From: Bacteroidales bacterium
Lineage (GTDB): Bacteria; Bacteroidota; Bacteroidia; Bacteroidales; Bacteroidaceae
Direction: 5' to 3'
Assembly: GCA_024690405.1 (NCBI GenBank)
Contig: JAILCU010000043.1
Location: forward strand, 1-64,000
DNA: 64,000 nucleotides
Below are positions 28,370 to 37,479 of this stretch, piece by piece; the first letter of the stretch is position 1; each line of letters opens with the position of its first letter. The translations under genes were made by a program, and so were the position numbers. A model generated the notes under the pieces. It ran no database searches. It was not told the origin of the DNA and saw only the letters and a program-made list of their open reading frames with translations.

Positions 28370-28377
28370 CAAAGGTA
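28370..28377 (-). promoter_or_regulatory. -7 box TACCTTTG for greA-HIT
   Basis: The reverse strand reads TACCTTTG and predicts a leader of about 110 nt before greA. Apart from a weak 5-bp TCCGC/GCGGA hairpin near 28327, I see no structure in that leader. Confidence 0.65.
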
Positions 28378-28501
28378 AAAACTTTCTTTCAATCAGCCAA
28401 ATAAAAAGTGCAAAAAAAAGTCTCTTTTTATGTTTTTGGACTTTTCAAAGACTTCTAAGCTATAAAAAGTTCGTTTTTTGCATTAAAAAATTGAATAGCA
28501 T

Positions 28502-29722
28502 TTACAATTCGGCTTCGATGGCTTGGCGAATATCCCTAATCTGCTCAGCACGTGCCTTGAGTTCTGCACCACGGCCGACGATGAAATAAGTAGGTAGGGA
28601 CTCTACCCCATAAAGTTGAACAATATCATTGCTAATGCCTTCAGCGCAATAGACACATATCCATGGGAGCGCTTCGGACATGGTCTTCCAATAATGTTCA
28701 TCGGAATCCACAGATACTTGAAAGATCTCCAGTCCCCGACTGTGGTAGGTGTTGTAGAGTTCGCGCAGTTCTATGTTGCGTTGCTGGCTCTTTGGCAAGG
28801 AGTAGGCCGTAAAATCGAGCAGTACCACGTGATCGCTCAGCTCGGAGAGACGGCGCTCCTGTCCGTTGATATCCGGGAAACCAAAGTCTATGATACCCGT
28901 CTCTCTCACTTTGTCTCCATCAATTTCAATTTCAACCTGACGTGCAGGGCGGGTGTTGCGTAGCCCCCTCAAGGCGATGTTACGGAGATTCTCTGTCCGC
29001 GGTGCGGCGGGATAAAGTTCGTCCCATTGTGTTGCTACGGCAGCAAAGAACTGCACGTCGCTTTTGTCATTCTCAGGGTTGAAAAGCATTTGCGAACCGA
29101 TTGTCTGGAAAAGGGCGAAATAGGCGGCGGGAGAAGCGGGATCCGGTAGGATATAATCAGTTTTGAGCGTGTGCTTGTAGCCATCAACAAGCAGGCGGGC
29201 GCGATCCATTTTTTCAAGAGTAGAAAGCGAAGGTTCATCAGAGAGCGCGGCTAATTGCTGCTGCAGTTGCACATTCAGCAAAGAAATGGTTTTCATCACA
29301 CGTGAAGCATTGTTGCCCTGGATGTCGTAAGCTGTTGCCATACGTTCAATGGGGGCCTCAATATGAATGTCCTCTGTTGAATCAACGCAGAAATTGATGA
29401 CCTTGCGGTTCTGGCGCAAGCGATAGTACTGAGGAGAGGCTGTTGAGTCTTGCGGCTCGGCCGGTACGACAAAACAGAAAGAACCGTCCGTGTTGAGGCG
29501 CATAGAATCTATCGGTTCGATACCATTGAGAGTCATCGCCTCCAATATGAGTGTGGAGTCGGCGCCTCCAGTGATGGTGCCTTCGACACGAAAAGTGGGC
29601 CCGGTCGGAGAGCAAGAGACCATGGTAAGGAAGAGATAGCAGACGAGGAGGACCACAAGCGCCATTGCAATGACGCCCCGCATAATTGCCTGATTGGTGT
29701 TTTGAGCTTTACGTTTACGCAT
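28502..29722 (-). CDS. DUF4369-type lipoprotein with a redox-inactive thioredoxin-like domain
   Basis: A 406-residue envelope protein. After a basic start there is one hydrophobic segment (VIAMALVVLLVCYLFLTMV) followed by SC, an approximate lipobox with Cys at about residue 37. Residues 45-140 resemble the DUF4369 beta-domain (FRVEGTITGGADSTLIL). Residues about 265-405 have the thioredoxin/TlpA fold (HVVLLDFTAYS, EIFQVSVDSDEHYWKT, and the cis-Pro strand VESLPTYFIV). Where CxxC should be, the sequence is YSLPKSQQ, so both active-site Cys are missing. It follows an S41 protease gene by 38 bases. A disulfide role is unlikely; scaffolding or cargo binding is inference. Confidence 0.8.
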   Translation of the reverse strand: MRKRKAQNTNQAIMRGVIAMALVVLLVCYLFLTMVSCSPTGPTFRVEGTITGGADSTLILEAMTLNGIEPIDSMRLNTDGSFCFVVPAEPQDSTASPQYYRLRQNRKVINFCVDSTEDIHIEAPIERMATAYDIQGNNASRVMKTISLLNVQLQQQLAALSDEPSLSTLEKMDRARLLVDGYKHTLKTDYILPDPASPAAYFALFQTIGSQMLFNPENDKSDVQFFAAVATQWDELYPAAPRTENLRNIALRGLRNTRPARQVEIEIDGDKVRETGIIDFGFPDINGQERRLSELSDHVVLLDFTAYSLPKSQQRNIELRELYNTYHSRGLEIFQVSVDSDEHYWKTMSEALPWICVYCAEGISNDIVQLYGVESLPTYFIVGRGAELKARAEQIRDIRQAIEAEL

Positions 29723-29760
29723 ATATTGAAAGAGGGTGGTTTTTTGTGTTTCAGAGTTGT

Positions 29761-31434
29761 TTATTTGATTGAAATGGTTTCTACGGCTTTTTTGAGGGCC
29801 TTGTCCGATGCAAGTTGCTGTCGGAGAGCACCACGCTGATAATAATAGCGGCTGACAATCTCCGTTTCAAGGTAGGTTCGGATGTGGTTCTCAAAACGCT
29901 GAAGGTCCGTCGCGAGGTCGTTGGCTTTAAGCTTTTGTTCGAGGGCGTCGAATTCTTCTTTGGTGTCGGCATCGCGCCCTTCGAAACGAGCGAGCTGCCG
30001 CAATTGCGTCAGCGCTGCTGCCGTACGTCCGTTGTAGGTGAAATCACTGCCAATGATAGTTTGTTCAAAAGCAGCATATTCGTCATCAGAAAGATGAAAA
30101 ATACCAGGTTGTGCGATTTCAGGATGTTGGCTGTGATATGTGGTGACATAGTCAAAGAAGGCGTCGGACGCAGTAAGATCATAAACCATGGTGGGTAAAC
30201 TATCTACTGCGAGGATGCTGTCCGGAAGTATACCTCCTCCGTCACGCACCGGGCGGCCGCTTCTGGTATGAAATACACGGGTCAAGCTGTCTGGTAATGA
30301 CGTGGCAGCTCCGTCGATAGTCCGGTGTCGATAGTCGTATGCCTGGATGCATCGTCCAGAAGGAATATAGTAGCGAGCGGTGGTGATCTTGAGCTGGCCG
30401 CGATAAGGCAGTTCGCGTATGCCCTGCACGAGCCCTTTTCCATAGGTGCGCTGCCCGAGTATCACGGCACGATCCAAATCTTGCAAGGCGCCCGTCACAA
30501 TCTCTGAGGCTGAAGCCGAGTTTGCATTCACCAAAATCGCTAAAGGCATCACCGTATCGATGGGTTCGGCAGGTGTCAAATAGTCATGGCATGTGGCAGC
30601 TACCTTTCCTTTAGTAGATACGACCAGTGTGCCACGAGGCACAAACATTCCAACGATTTCAATAGCTTCACTCACCGAACCTCCGCCATTGTCGCGCAAA
30701 TCTATAACCAGTCGTTGCATGTTCTGTTGTTTCATCTCCATGATTGCATGACGCACCTCCACTGCACATTTGTCGGTGAATTCGGTGAGATAGAGATAAC
30801 CGACATGTGCCGTGGAATCTATGATGCCATACCAAGGGAGGCAAGGCAGCTGAATCTGTCTGCGTGTAATCTTGTATGCACGGGGTTTCTTCTCCCCTGG
30901 ACGTTGTATGCACAGTTCAAATGTCGTGCCAGGCTCGCCGCGAAGGCTTTTGCTGACTTGTGCCGTGCTCCAGCCCTTTACATCCTTGCCGTCGATGGTC
31001 AGGATGGCGTCGCCAGCCTGGACGCCTGCCTCTTGTGCCGGACAATTCTCATAAGGTTCTTCCACCACCACGCGGTCAGACTTGGGGTAAGCACGAATAA
31101 GCGCACCGATGCCCGCATACCGGCCCGTTGCCATCAGGCGAAGTTCATCTTGATCATCGTCTGGATAGAATTTAGTGTAAGGGTCGATTTGAGTCAGCAT
31201 TCCATCGATAGCCCATCGTACGGCGGTGTCAGCGGAAAGGGTGTCTACGTAGAACATATCCAATTGCCGATAGATATCTGCAAATATCTCAAGATTACGC
31301 GAGATGTCGAAACCCGTTTGAGACTTCTTTTCCTGAGCATGACCGGTAATGCATAAGCATGTAAACAGGAAAAAAAGAAAGCACTTAACGGAGAATAAAG
31401 GAAGTGTTGAAAAGGAAATATTTAAATTTCGCAT
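29761..31434 (-). CDS. S41 family peptidase with PDZ domain
   Basis: A 557-residue exported serine protease, second of its family in the window. A signal peptide (hydrophobic core LFFLFTCLCITG, then HAQ) precedes a helical region, a PDZ domain (RYAGIGALIRAYPKSD, AGVQAGDAILTIDG), and the catalytic core. The Ser lies in NSASASEIVTGAL and the Lys in QRTYGKGLVQ. GEPGTTFEL and RDNGGGSV are family landmarks. The conserved C-terminal region is about 150 residues. ATG 31434 is preferred to 31452 because it places basic residues directly before the signal core. It sits between a PfkB kinase gene upstream and the thioredoxin-like lipoprotein gene downstream. Confidence 0.88.
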   Translation of the reverse strand: MRNLNISFSTLPLFSVKCFLFFLFTCLCITGHAQEKKSQTGFDISRNLEIFADIYRQLDMFYVDTLSADTAVRWAIDGMLTQIDPYTKFYPDDDQDELRLMATGRYAGIGALIRAYPKSDRVVVEEPYENCPAQEAGVQAGDAILTIDGKDVKGWSTAQVSKSLRGEPGTTFELCIQRPGEKKPRAYKITRRQIQLPCLPWYGIIDSTAHVGYLYLTEFTDKCAVEVRHAIMEMKQQNMQRLVIDLRDNGGGSVSEAIEIVGMFVPRGTLVVSTKGKVAATCHDYLTPAEPIDTVMPLAILVNANSASASEIVTGALQDLDRAVILGQRTYGKGLVQGIRELPYRGQLKITTARYYIPSGRCIQAYDYRHRTIDGAATSLPDSLTRVFHTRSGRPVRDGGGILPDSILAVDSLPTMVYDLTASDAFFDYVTTYHSQHPEIAQPGIFHLSDDEYAAFEQTIIGSDFTYNGRTAAALTQLRQLARFEGRDADTKEEFDALEQKLKANDLATDLQRFENHIRTYLETEIVSRYYYQRGALRQQLASDKALKKAVETISIK

Positions 31435-31534
31435 GTACTCAAATACCTGCACGATGCAAGTGAATTATGTTAAGAAAATATATGTTGGCTAACACTTATA
31501 AATACGGACTCTAAATATAATAAGGTGTAAACAT

Positions 31535-32509
31535 TCAGTCGGAAAGAACGCGCCGGAGCTGTTCGTCAGAAACTTGTGTACCCATTACCTGTATGACCTC
31601 GGAGGCTGTTCGGTTACCATAATCGAGACATGTGGCAAGGTCTTTCCCATGAATGTAGCCATGGAGGAAACCAGCCGCAAAAAAGTCTCCGGCGGCTGTC
31701 GTATCGACAACTTTACGGTTGAGGCCTGGTGCCATGAAAACCTCGTTGCCGGTAGCCCGACTCATACCCAAGGCACCTTTTTTCCCAATTTTTACAATGG
31801 CGGTATCGGTCATGGAAGCCAATAATCTGAGAGAACCTTCCGGGTCGTTGAGACCGCTAAAGGCGATTGCCTCATCTTCATTAGCGAAGGCGATATCGAC
31901 ATAGTCATGAATGAGTTCAGTGATGAGGATATGGTGTTCGCGAACAATATTCCATGAGGCCAGATCGTAGCTTACCACGAGTCCGGCAGCCTTGGCCGCC
32001 CGCAGAATTTCTTCGAGTTGAAGTCGGTCCTGAAGGAGATAACCCTCGATATGCAAAATGTCAAATTGTTTGAGATCAACTTCTTTCAATGCTTTCCCCA
32101 GTTGCACCGAAGCACCAAGATGAGTGGCAAAGGTACGCTCATGGTCAGGAGTCACGAGCGCATTGGCCGTGCCAGTCTGCTCGTCAGGAATGATTGCCAG
32201 ATGAAGGTCTATACCACGCTGACGTGCTCTTTCCTTAAAGAAATGCCCTGTTTCGTCATCTCCTATGGCTCCAATGAATCCAGTGGCGTTCCCCAGAATT
32301 GACAACGCAAGAATAGTGTTGGCAGCACTTCCGCCCGTGGCTCGCTCTACTTGGAGCCCTACTAAACGTTGACGCAAACGCATGAGTCCTTTACGATCGA
32401 TATGCGTCATTCCGCCTTTGGGAAGGGAGAACTCGTCGAGTAACTGATCGCTGTGCAGATGCACCAGAATATCTACCAGAGCGTTGCCTATTCCGATAAT
32501 TTTTGCCAT
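31535..32509 (-). CDS. PfkB-family kinase, adenosine-kinase-like
   Basis: A 324-residue ribokinase-type sugar/nucleoside kinase. The N-terminal IIGIGNALVDILV strand and GGSAANT (substrate lid region) are visible. The C-terminal anion hole and catalytic base motif is DTTAAGDFFAAGFLHG (usual form DTxGAGD) near residue 256. Annotation across Bacteroidales is adenosine kinase; ribokinase or another PfkB substrate cannot be excluded. The start is ATG 32509, 19 bases after a TACTTTTG box. Confidence 0.87.
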   Translation of the reverse strand: MAKIIGIGNALVDILVHLHSDQLLDEFSLPKGGMTHIDRKGLMRLRQRLVGLQVERATGGSAANTILALSILGNATGFIGAIGDDETGHFFKERARQRGIDLHLAIIPDEQTGTANALVTPDHERTFATHLGASVQLGKALKEVDLKQFDILHIEGYLLQDRLQLEEILRAAKAAGLVVSYDLASWNIVREHHILITELIHDYVDIAFANEDEAIAFSGLNDPEGSLRLLASMTDTAIVKIGKKGALGMSRATGNEVFMAPGLNRKVVDTTAAGDFFAAGFLHGYIHGKDLATCLDYGNRTASEVIQVMGTQVSDEQLRRVLSD

Positions 32510-32527
32510 AAACTTGAAAATTTTCTG

Positions 32528-32535
32528 CAAAAGTA
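32528..32535 (-). promoter_or_regulatory. -7 box TACTTTTG for the PfkB kinase
   Basis: The reverse strand reads TACTTTTG, 19 bases before ATG 32509. Confidence 0.65.
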
Positions 32536-32610
32536 TTGTTTATTTTTGAGAAAAGCGCCTTTAAATGAAATTTTTTCGGCAAAAGTGTTGGTTATTAAGG
32601 ATAAAAGCAG

Positions 32611-32618
32611 TACTTTTG
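32611..32618 (+). promoter_or_regulatory. -7 box TACTTTTG for the tRNA-Asn pair
   Basis: TACTTTTG lies 88 bases before the first tRNA-Asn, with TTGG at about the -33 position (32588-32591). Confidence 0.65.
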
Positions 32619-32705
32619 CCCCGCAATTCCGAGAAAAAGCGTTAAAACGCCGTTTCGCCCTCGTTCTGCGCTTTCTTTTTCTGCCTGTGTAAGGTCGAAA
32701 GTTCT

Positions 32706-32779
32706 GCTTCAGTAGCTCAGTTGGTTAGAGCACCTGACTGTTAATCAGGGGGTCGTTGGTTCAAGCCCATCCTGGAGCG
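32706..32779 (+). tRNA. tRNA-Asn (anticodon GTT), copy 1
   Basis: Cloverleaf with acceptor GCTTCAG/CTGGAGC, D arm GCTC-AGTTGGTTA-GAGC, anticodon arm CCTGA-CTGTTAA-TCAGG with GTT, T arm GTTGG-TTCAAGC-CCATC and discriminator G. The T stem has one T-T mismatch, shared with copy 2. Confidence 0.95.
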
Positions 32780-32800
32780 CACGAAAATCGGGAAAGCATT

Positions 32801-32874
32801 GCTTCAGTAGCTCAGTTGGTTAGAGCACCTGACTGTTAATCAGGGGGTCGTTGGTTCAAGCCCATCCTGGAGCG
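32801..32874 (+). tRNA. tRNA-Asn (anticodon GTT), copy 2
   Basis: Identical over the whole 74 bases to copy 1, which ends 21 bases upstream. They share one promoter and one terminator, so they form a two-tRNA operon created by a recent duplication. Confidence 0.95.
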
Positions 32875-32886
32875 CTTAGGGCGTTG

Positions 32887-32922
32887 GTCCGCACATCTCT
32901 TCGGAGGTTGCGGACTTTTTTT
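32887..32922 (+). terminator. Rho-independent terminator of the tRNA-Asn operon
   Basis: GTCCGCA (32887-32893) pairs with TGCGGAC (32909-32915), followed by TTTTTTT. It ends 20 bases before the DEAD-box helicase start. Confidence 0.85.
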
Positions 32923-32941
32923 ATCAATCCCTTTTTTAATT

Positions 32942-34888
32942 ATGTCTTTTGAAGATCTTGGGCTCAGTGCCCCACTTTTACAAGCCATCACAGAACTTGG
33001 CTTCGTTTCCCCTATGCCCGTGCAGGAGGCTGTGATTCCGCACCAACTAACCTCTGAGCAAGACCTTGTTGCCTTGGCACAAACCGGAACCGGTAAAACA
33101 GCCGCCTACGGTTTGCCATTACTTGAGAAATTGGCTAACGAACTCAATTTGAGAATTACTGCTGAAGACTCTATGTCGACGGACATGGAGTCAAAAGACA
33201 CCAATAAACAAGGAGCCGAGAAAAACGTTAACGGCGGCAGTGCCCTGCCCTACGCCATCATACTTTCGCCCACGCGAGAACTTTGCATACAGATCGCAGA
33301 CGACCTTGAAGGTTTCTCAAAGCATCTCCCGGAAGTACGCATCCTTCCCGTTTATGGCGGCACCAATATTGAGCCGCAAATACGTGCCCTGCGTCACGGT
33401 ATCCATATCATTGTGGCCACACCGGGCCGACTTATCGACCTCATGCATCGCGGCGCAGCTCGATTGGACAGGGTGCGTACCGTCATTCTCGACGAGGCTG
33501 ACGAGATGCTTTCGATGGGTTTCTCAGAAAGTATTGATGCCATACTCGAAGGAGTTCCGGCCACACACACGACCTTACTCTTCTCTGCCACAATGAGCAA
33601 AGAGATAGAGCGTATTGCCAAAAATTATCTTCATGATGCCCGCGAAATTGTTGTAGGCAGTCGCAACGAAGGAGCCGAACATGTCAATCATATATATTAT
33701 ATGGTACGCGCGAGCGACAAATATTTGGCTCTGAAACGCGTAGTGGACTATTATCCAAAAATCTATGCCATCATCTTCTGCCGCACCCGCCTCGAGACAC
33801 AAGAGATTGCCGATAAACTCATACAAGACGGATATAACGCCGACGCACTACACGGCGACCTGTCGCAACAGCAGCGCGACCTGACGATGCAACGTTTCCG
33901 TCAGCACCGCGTGCAACTCTTGGTGGCTACCGACGTAGCAGCACGAGGCCTGGATGTCGACGACCTTACGCATGTTATCAACTACGGTATGCCTGAAGAT
34001 ATCGAAAACTACACACATCGCAGCGGGCGTACCGGTCGTGCCGGCAAGAAAGGCACCAGCATATGCATCGTCCATCAGCGTGAACGCGGACGCATACGCG
34101 ACGTGGAACATACCATCAAAAAAGATTTTGTCCACGGCATACTGCCTTCACCTAAGGAAATCTGCTCGAAGCAATTGTGGAAAGTGATTGACGACATAGA
34201 ACGTGTTGAGGTAGACGAGGACGAAATTGCAGATTTCCTCCCCGAAGTGCGCCGCAAGTTGGAGTGGCTTGATAAAGACGATCTGCTCAAGCGCGTGGTC
34301 AGTCGCGAATTCAGCCGTTTCCTCCGCTATTATGCCAGTGCACCCGAAATAGAGGAAGTCGATCCCAACGCCAAGGAGAAGAAATCAAAGGATGCCGAGG
34401 GCAGGAAAGGCACACGCAAAGGACGCCGTGCCGAAGGCGACCACGCCCCCGAGGAGGGGTATGCCCGAATTTTCATCACCCTCGGCAAAGTCGACGGCTT
34501 CTATGCACGTGAGATTATCGGATTGGTCAACAACCGCTGTCAAGGTCCGAAAATAGAAATGGGGCGCATCGACCTCAGACCAACCTTCTCGTTTTTCGAA
34601 GTGCCAGAGGAAGAGGCCGACCGCGTGCTCAAAGGCCTCAAAGGTTTCACTTACAAAGGACGTCGAATAGGCGTAGACATTGCTGAGACACCTGCCAGCG
34701 AGAAGGAGACGACCCAACAACGACCTAAGAACCGCGCTCAACGACGCTTCGAGAAAGCACAAGAGAAAGCCGGCAAGAAAGGTGGTGGCAGAAGAAAGGA
34801 AAGTGCTAACAGTTCAAAAGGTGATGCCGGCCGTGGCAAGAAAAAAGATGATTGGCGACAGTTCTTCAAGTCCGATGACCGCACTTGA
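32942..34888 (+). CDS. DEAD-box ATP-dependent RNA helicase with DbpA-type RNA-binding domain
   Basis: A 648-residue RNA helicase, probably acting in ribosome assembly or cold-shock RNA unwinding. The Q motif (residues 22-28), Walker A AQTGTGKT (46-53), SPTRELC, LDEADEM, SAT, and HRSGRTGRAGKKG of the C-terminal RecA domain are all present. Residues about 515-585 match a DbpA/CsdA RNA-binding domain (EGYARIFITLGKVDGFY), and a Lys/Arg-rich tail follows. A polar segment at about 66-102 lies between motifs I and Ia, where helicases normally have only a few residues. The start is ATG 32942. No clear promoter of its own is seen after the tRNA terminator. Confidence 0.92.
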   Translation: MSFEDLGLSAPLLQAITELGFVSPMPVQEAVIPHQLTSEQDLVALAQTGTGKTAAYGLPLLEKLANELNLRITAEDSMSTDMESKDTNKQGAEKNVNGGSALPYAIILSPTRELCIQIADDLEGFSKHLPEVRILPVYGGTNIEPQIRALRHGIHIIVATPGRLIDLMHRGAARLDRVRTVILDEADEMLSMGFSESIDAILEGVPATHTTLLFSATMSKEIERIAKNYLHDAREIVVGSRNEGAEHVNHIYYMVRASDKYLALKRVVDYYPKIYAIIFCRTRLETQEIADKLIQDGYNADALHGDLSQQQRDLTMQRFRQHRVQLLVATDVAARGLDVDDLTHVINYGMPEDIENYTHRSGRTGRAGKKGTSICIVHQRERGRIRDVEHTIKKDFVHGILPSPKEICSKQLWKVIDDIERVEVDEDEIADFLPEVRRKLEWLDKDDLLKRVVSREFSRFLRYYASAPEIEEVDPNAKEKKSKDAEGRKGTRKGRRAEGDHAPEEGYARIFITLGKVDGFYAREIIGLVNNRCQGPKIEMGRIDLRPTFSFFEVPEEEADRVLKGLKGFTYKGRRIGVDIAETPASEKETTQQRPKNRAQRRFEKAQEKAGKKGGGRRKESANSSKGDAGRGKKKDDWRQFFKSDDRT

Positions 34889-34965
34889 ACACCCTGGAAA
34901 ATCTAAAAATAGGGGTTCTTAAACAAAAAAACTTGAATTTACTTGACTTCGCCTTTTTGAGGTTG

Positions 34966-34973
34966 TATCTTTG
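34966..34973 (+). promoter_or_regulatory. -33/-7 promoter (TTG, N20, TATCTTTG) for miaB
   Basis: TATCTTTG at 34966-34973 has a TTG 20 bases upstream (34943-34945). This is close to the ideal Bacteroidota promoter spacing. Confidence 0.75.
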
Positions 34974-35006
34974 CACCCGAAAATGGACTATAAGCCATCA
35001 GTACGA

Positions 35007-36329
35007 ATGAAGAAACTGTTGATAGAGACCTATGGATGCCAAATGAATGTGGCCGACTCGGAAGTCGTAGCCTCGGTGATGCAGATGGCCGGATACGAAG
35101 TGACCGATACCATAGATGCGGCTGATGCCGTATTCTTAAATACCTGTTCCGTGCGCGACAATGCGGAGCAGAAAATTCTATCACGATTAGAATACTTACG
35201 TAGCATACGCAGACATAGACCGCTCATCATCGGCGTGCTCGGATGCATGGCAGAGCGCGTGAAAGAAGCACTGATGGATGAATATGGTGCCGACATTGTA
35301 TGTGGACCGGATGCCTATATGTCACTGCCAGAACTGACGGCACAAGTGGAGTTAGGCCATAAGGCGATCAACGTGGAGTTGTCAACTACCGAGACTTACC
35401 GCGATGTAGTGCCACAACGTCTTCACGCCAATCTCATCGGCGGTTTTGTCAGCATCATGCGTGGGTGCAACAATTTCTGCCACTACTGTATCGTTCCTTA
35501 TACGCGCGGACGCGAACGTAGCCGTGATATCGAAAGCATCTTGCGCGAAGTGCGTGATTTAAAAGAACGAGGATTCAAGGAAGTGACGCTTCTGGGACAG
35601 AATGTCAACAGTTATCGTGCTACCACAAACGATGGCAGCGACATCACCTTCCCCCAACTCCTGCGTGCTGTAGCCCAGAGTGTGCCAGAAATGCGTGTAC
35701 GTTTCACCACCAGTCATCCAAAGGATATGAGCGACGAAACGCTACACGTGATTGCTGAGGAACCGAATGTCTGCCGTCACATTCATCTACCCGTACAAAG
35801 TGGCAGCAATGAGGTGCTACAGCGCATGAACCGCAAGTACACACGTGAATGGTATCTTGACCGCGTCGAGGCTATCCGGCGCATAATTCCAGACTGCGGA
35901 CTCTCCACAGACATCTTTGTGGGGTATTGCGGCGAAACGGAGCGAGACCATCAACTATCGTTGTCATTGATGCGTGAAGTCGGCTATGATTCGGCCTTTA
36001 TGTTCAAATATTCTGAACGACCGGGAACGTATGCCAGCAAGCACTTGCCCGATGACATCCCTGAAACTGTGAAGATACAACGGTTGAACGAACTTATAGC
36101 CCTTCAAAACGAGATCTCCGCCGAGCGCAACGCAGCTCAAGTGGGAACCAACGTAGAAGTACTTGTGGAAGGTACCAGCAAGCGAAGTCGCGAGCAACTC
36201 TTCGGACGCACAGAACAAAACCGTGTCGTGGTCTTCGACCGCGGGCATTACCACATCGGTGACCGCGTAATAGTGTGCATTACTGGCAGTTCGTCGGCAA
36301 CCCTAAAGGGCAAACCCGTTGAAGCATAG
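35007..36329 (+). CDS. miaB: tRNA-2-methylthio-N6-dimethylallyladenosine synthase
   Basis: Radical-SAM methylthiotransferase that modifies A37 of tRNAs reading UNN codons. The product has the N-terminal cluster cysteines (ETYGCQMNVADSE, NTCSVRDNAE, GVLGCMAER), the radical-SAM triad CNNFCHYC, and a C-terminal TRAM domain (TNVEVLVEGTSKRSREQLFGR). The MiaB type is favoured over RimO/MtaB by GCQMN and by TRAM length. ATG 35007 gives 440 residues and a leader of about 28 nt; ATG 34983 is in frame but would be nearly leaderless. A separate gene set follows. Confidence 0.94.
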   Translation: MKKLLIETYGCQMNVADSEVVASVMQMAGYEVTDTIDAADAVFLNTCSVRDNAEQKILSRLEYLRSIRRHRPLIIGVLGCMAERVKEALMDEYGADIVCGPDAYMSLPELTAQVELGHKAINVELSTTETYRDVVPQRLHANLIGGFVSIMRGCNNFCHYCIVPYTRGRERSRDIESILREVRDLKERGFKEVTLLGQNVNSYRATTNDGSDITFPQLLRAVAQSVPEMRVRFTTSHPKDMSDETLHVIAEEPNVCRHIHLPVQSGSNEVLQRMNRKYTREWYLDRVEAIRRIIPDCGLSTDIFVGYCGETERDHQLSLSLMREVGYDSAFMFKYSERPGTYASKHLPDDIPETVKIQRLNELIALQNEISAERNAAQVGTNVEVLVEGTSKRSREQLFGRTEQNRVVVFDRGHYHIGDRVIVCITGSSSATLKGKPVEA

Positions 36330-36425
36330 CAAGTTACACGCTTCATCCCCACCGACAAAAGTTGTTGCTGCCTCCAAGCAATTATCAATTAGGTATTATG
36401 AATTTAGACTTCTTAATTTCTTAAT

Positions 36426-37298
36426 ATGGCAAAGAAAAGGAACAAGATATTCGGACGCATGCAATGGTTAACCTCTTGTATCTCTACAACGTTGGTACTG
36501 CTGTTGTTAGGACTTGTTGTGCTCTTTGGACTTTCTGCACGAGAATTGTCGAAATCTGTTCGCGAAAATCTCACCGTCACCCTACTTCTGGATGATGATG
36601 TGAACACACAAGAAGCCGACACACTTAAATGGCGCCTCGAGTGTCGACCCTATGTACGACAAGCAATAGTCATCTCCAGCGAGCAAGCGCTTAAAGAGGA
36701 AAGTGCTCGCATGGGCACTGACCCCACAGAATTTCTCGGCGGTGAGAACCCTTACACTGCAAGCATCGAACTCAACGTCAACGCAGATTATGCCTGCACC
36801 GATAGTCTCGTATGGATTGCCAAGGAACTAAAATCTATGTGGCAAGTGGCTGATGTTGTTTATCAGCGCGACTTGGTTGAAAACCTCAACCATACATTGC
36901 GCAAAGCAACTGCCGTACTTTCTGTATTGGCCGTCCTACTCATGATTATCTCCATCGTGCTTATCAACAATACTGTGCGTCTGAGTGTTTATTCCCGGCG
37001 TTTCACCATTCACACCATGCGATTGGTAGGTGCCTCATGGGGATTTATTCGATGGCCTTTTATCCGACGCAGTTTAGGTATAGGATTAACATCCACCTTA
37101 TTAGCCGATGCATTACTTCTGGCGGGTGTGCATTGGGCTTTACAACAGGATTCCACTATCGCCACCATCGTTACCCGCCCCATCATCGCAATTATGGTAA
37201 CTGCCGTGCTCGTCGCAGGTCTCCTTCTCACCTTCGTTTGCACCTGGCTAAGTGTAGGGCACTTTCTCAGAATGAAGGAAAACGAAATGTATAAATGA
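36426..37298 (+). CDS. ftsX: Cell division protein FtsX (permease-like)
   Basis: Inner-membrane partner of FtsE, which couples ATP hydrolysis to activation of septal cell-wall hydrolases. The 290-residue protein has four predicted spans: near residues 17-37, then after a periplasmic loop of about 120 residues three more near 165-185, 215-240 and 258-282. The topology is that of FtsX, including RLSVYSRRFTIHTMRLVGAS between spans 2 and 3. ftsE is not adjacent, as is common in Bacteroidales. The start is ATG 36426 in an A-rich context. Confidence 0.9.
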   Translation: MAKKRNKIFGRMQWLTSCISTTLVLLLLGLVVLFGLSARELSKSVRENLTVTLLLDDDVNTQEADTLKWRLECRPYVRQAIVISSEQALKEESARMGTDPTEFLGGENPYTASIELNVNADYACTDSLVWIAKELKSMWQVADVVYQRDLVENLNHTLRKATAVLSVLAVLLMIISIVLINNTVRLSVYSRRFTIHTMRLVGASWGFIRWPFIRRSLGIGLTSTLLADALLLAGVHWALQQDSTIATIVTRPIIAIMVTAVLVAGLLLTFVCTWLSVGHFLRMKENEMYK

Positions 37299-37371
37299 TG
37301 GAAACGGACACGCAGCCAACAGAAAACTGAAATCCTTGATTGACAACCCTACAAGAAAATACACGCTTAAC

Positions 37372-37387
37372 ACCTATATATATAGGT
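37372..37387. other. 16-bp perfect palindrome upstream of the DUF3098 gene
   Basis: ACCTATATATATAGGT is perfectly self-complementary and lies about 93 bases before the DUF3098 start. It could be a dimeric regulator site or a chance AT-rich palindrome. Confidence 0.4.
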
Positions 37388-37479
37388 ATTCCCCGAACTG
37401 TAGTTCCTTCGTATTCAGACGAGGAATATCAAACAAATAAACAAGTACCTTTCAAAAAGGCCTTTTAAATATAAAACAA

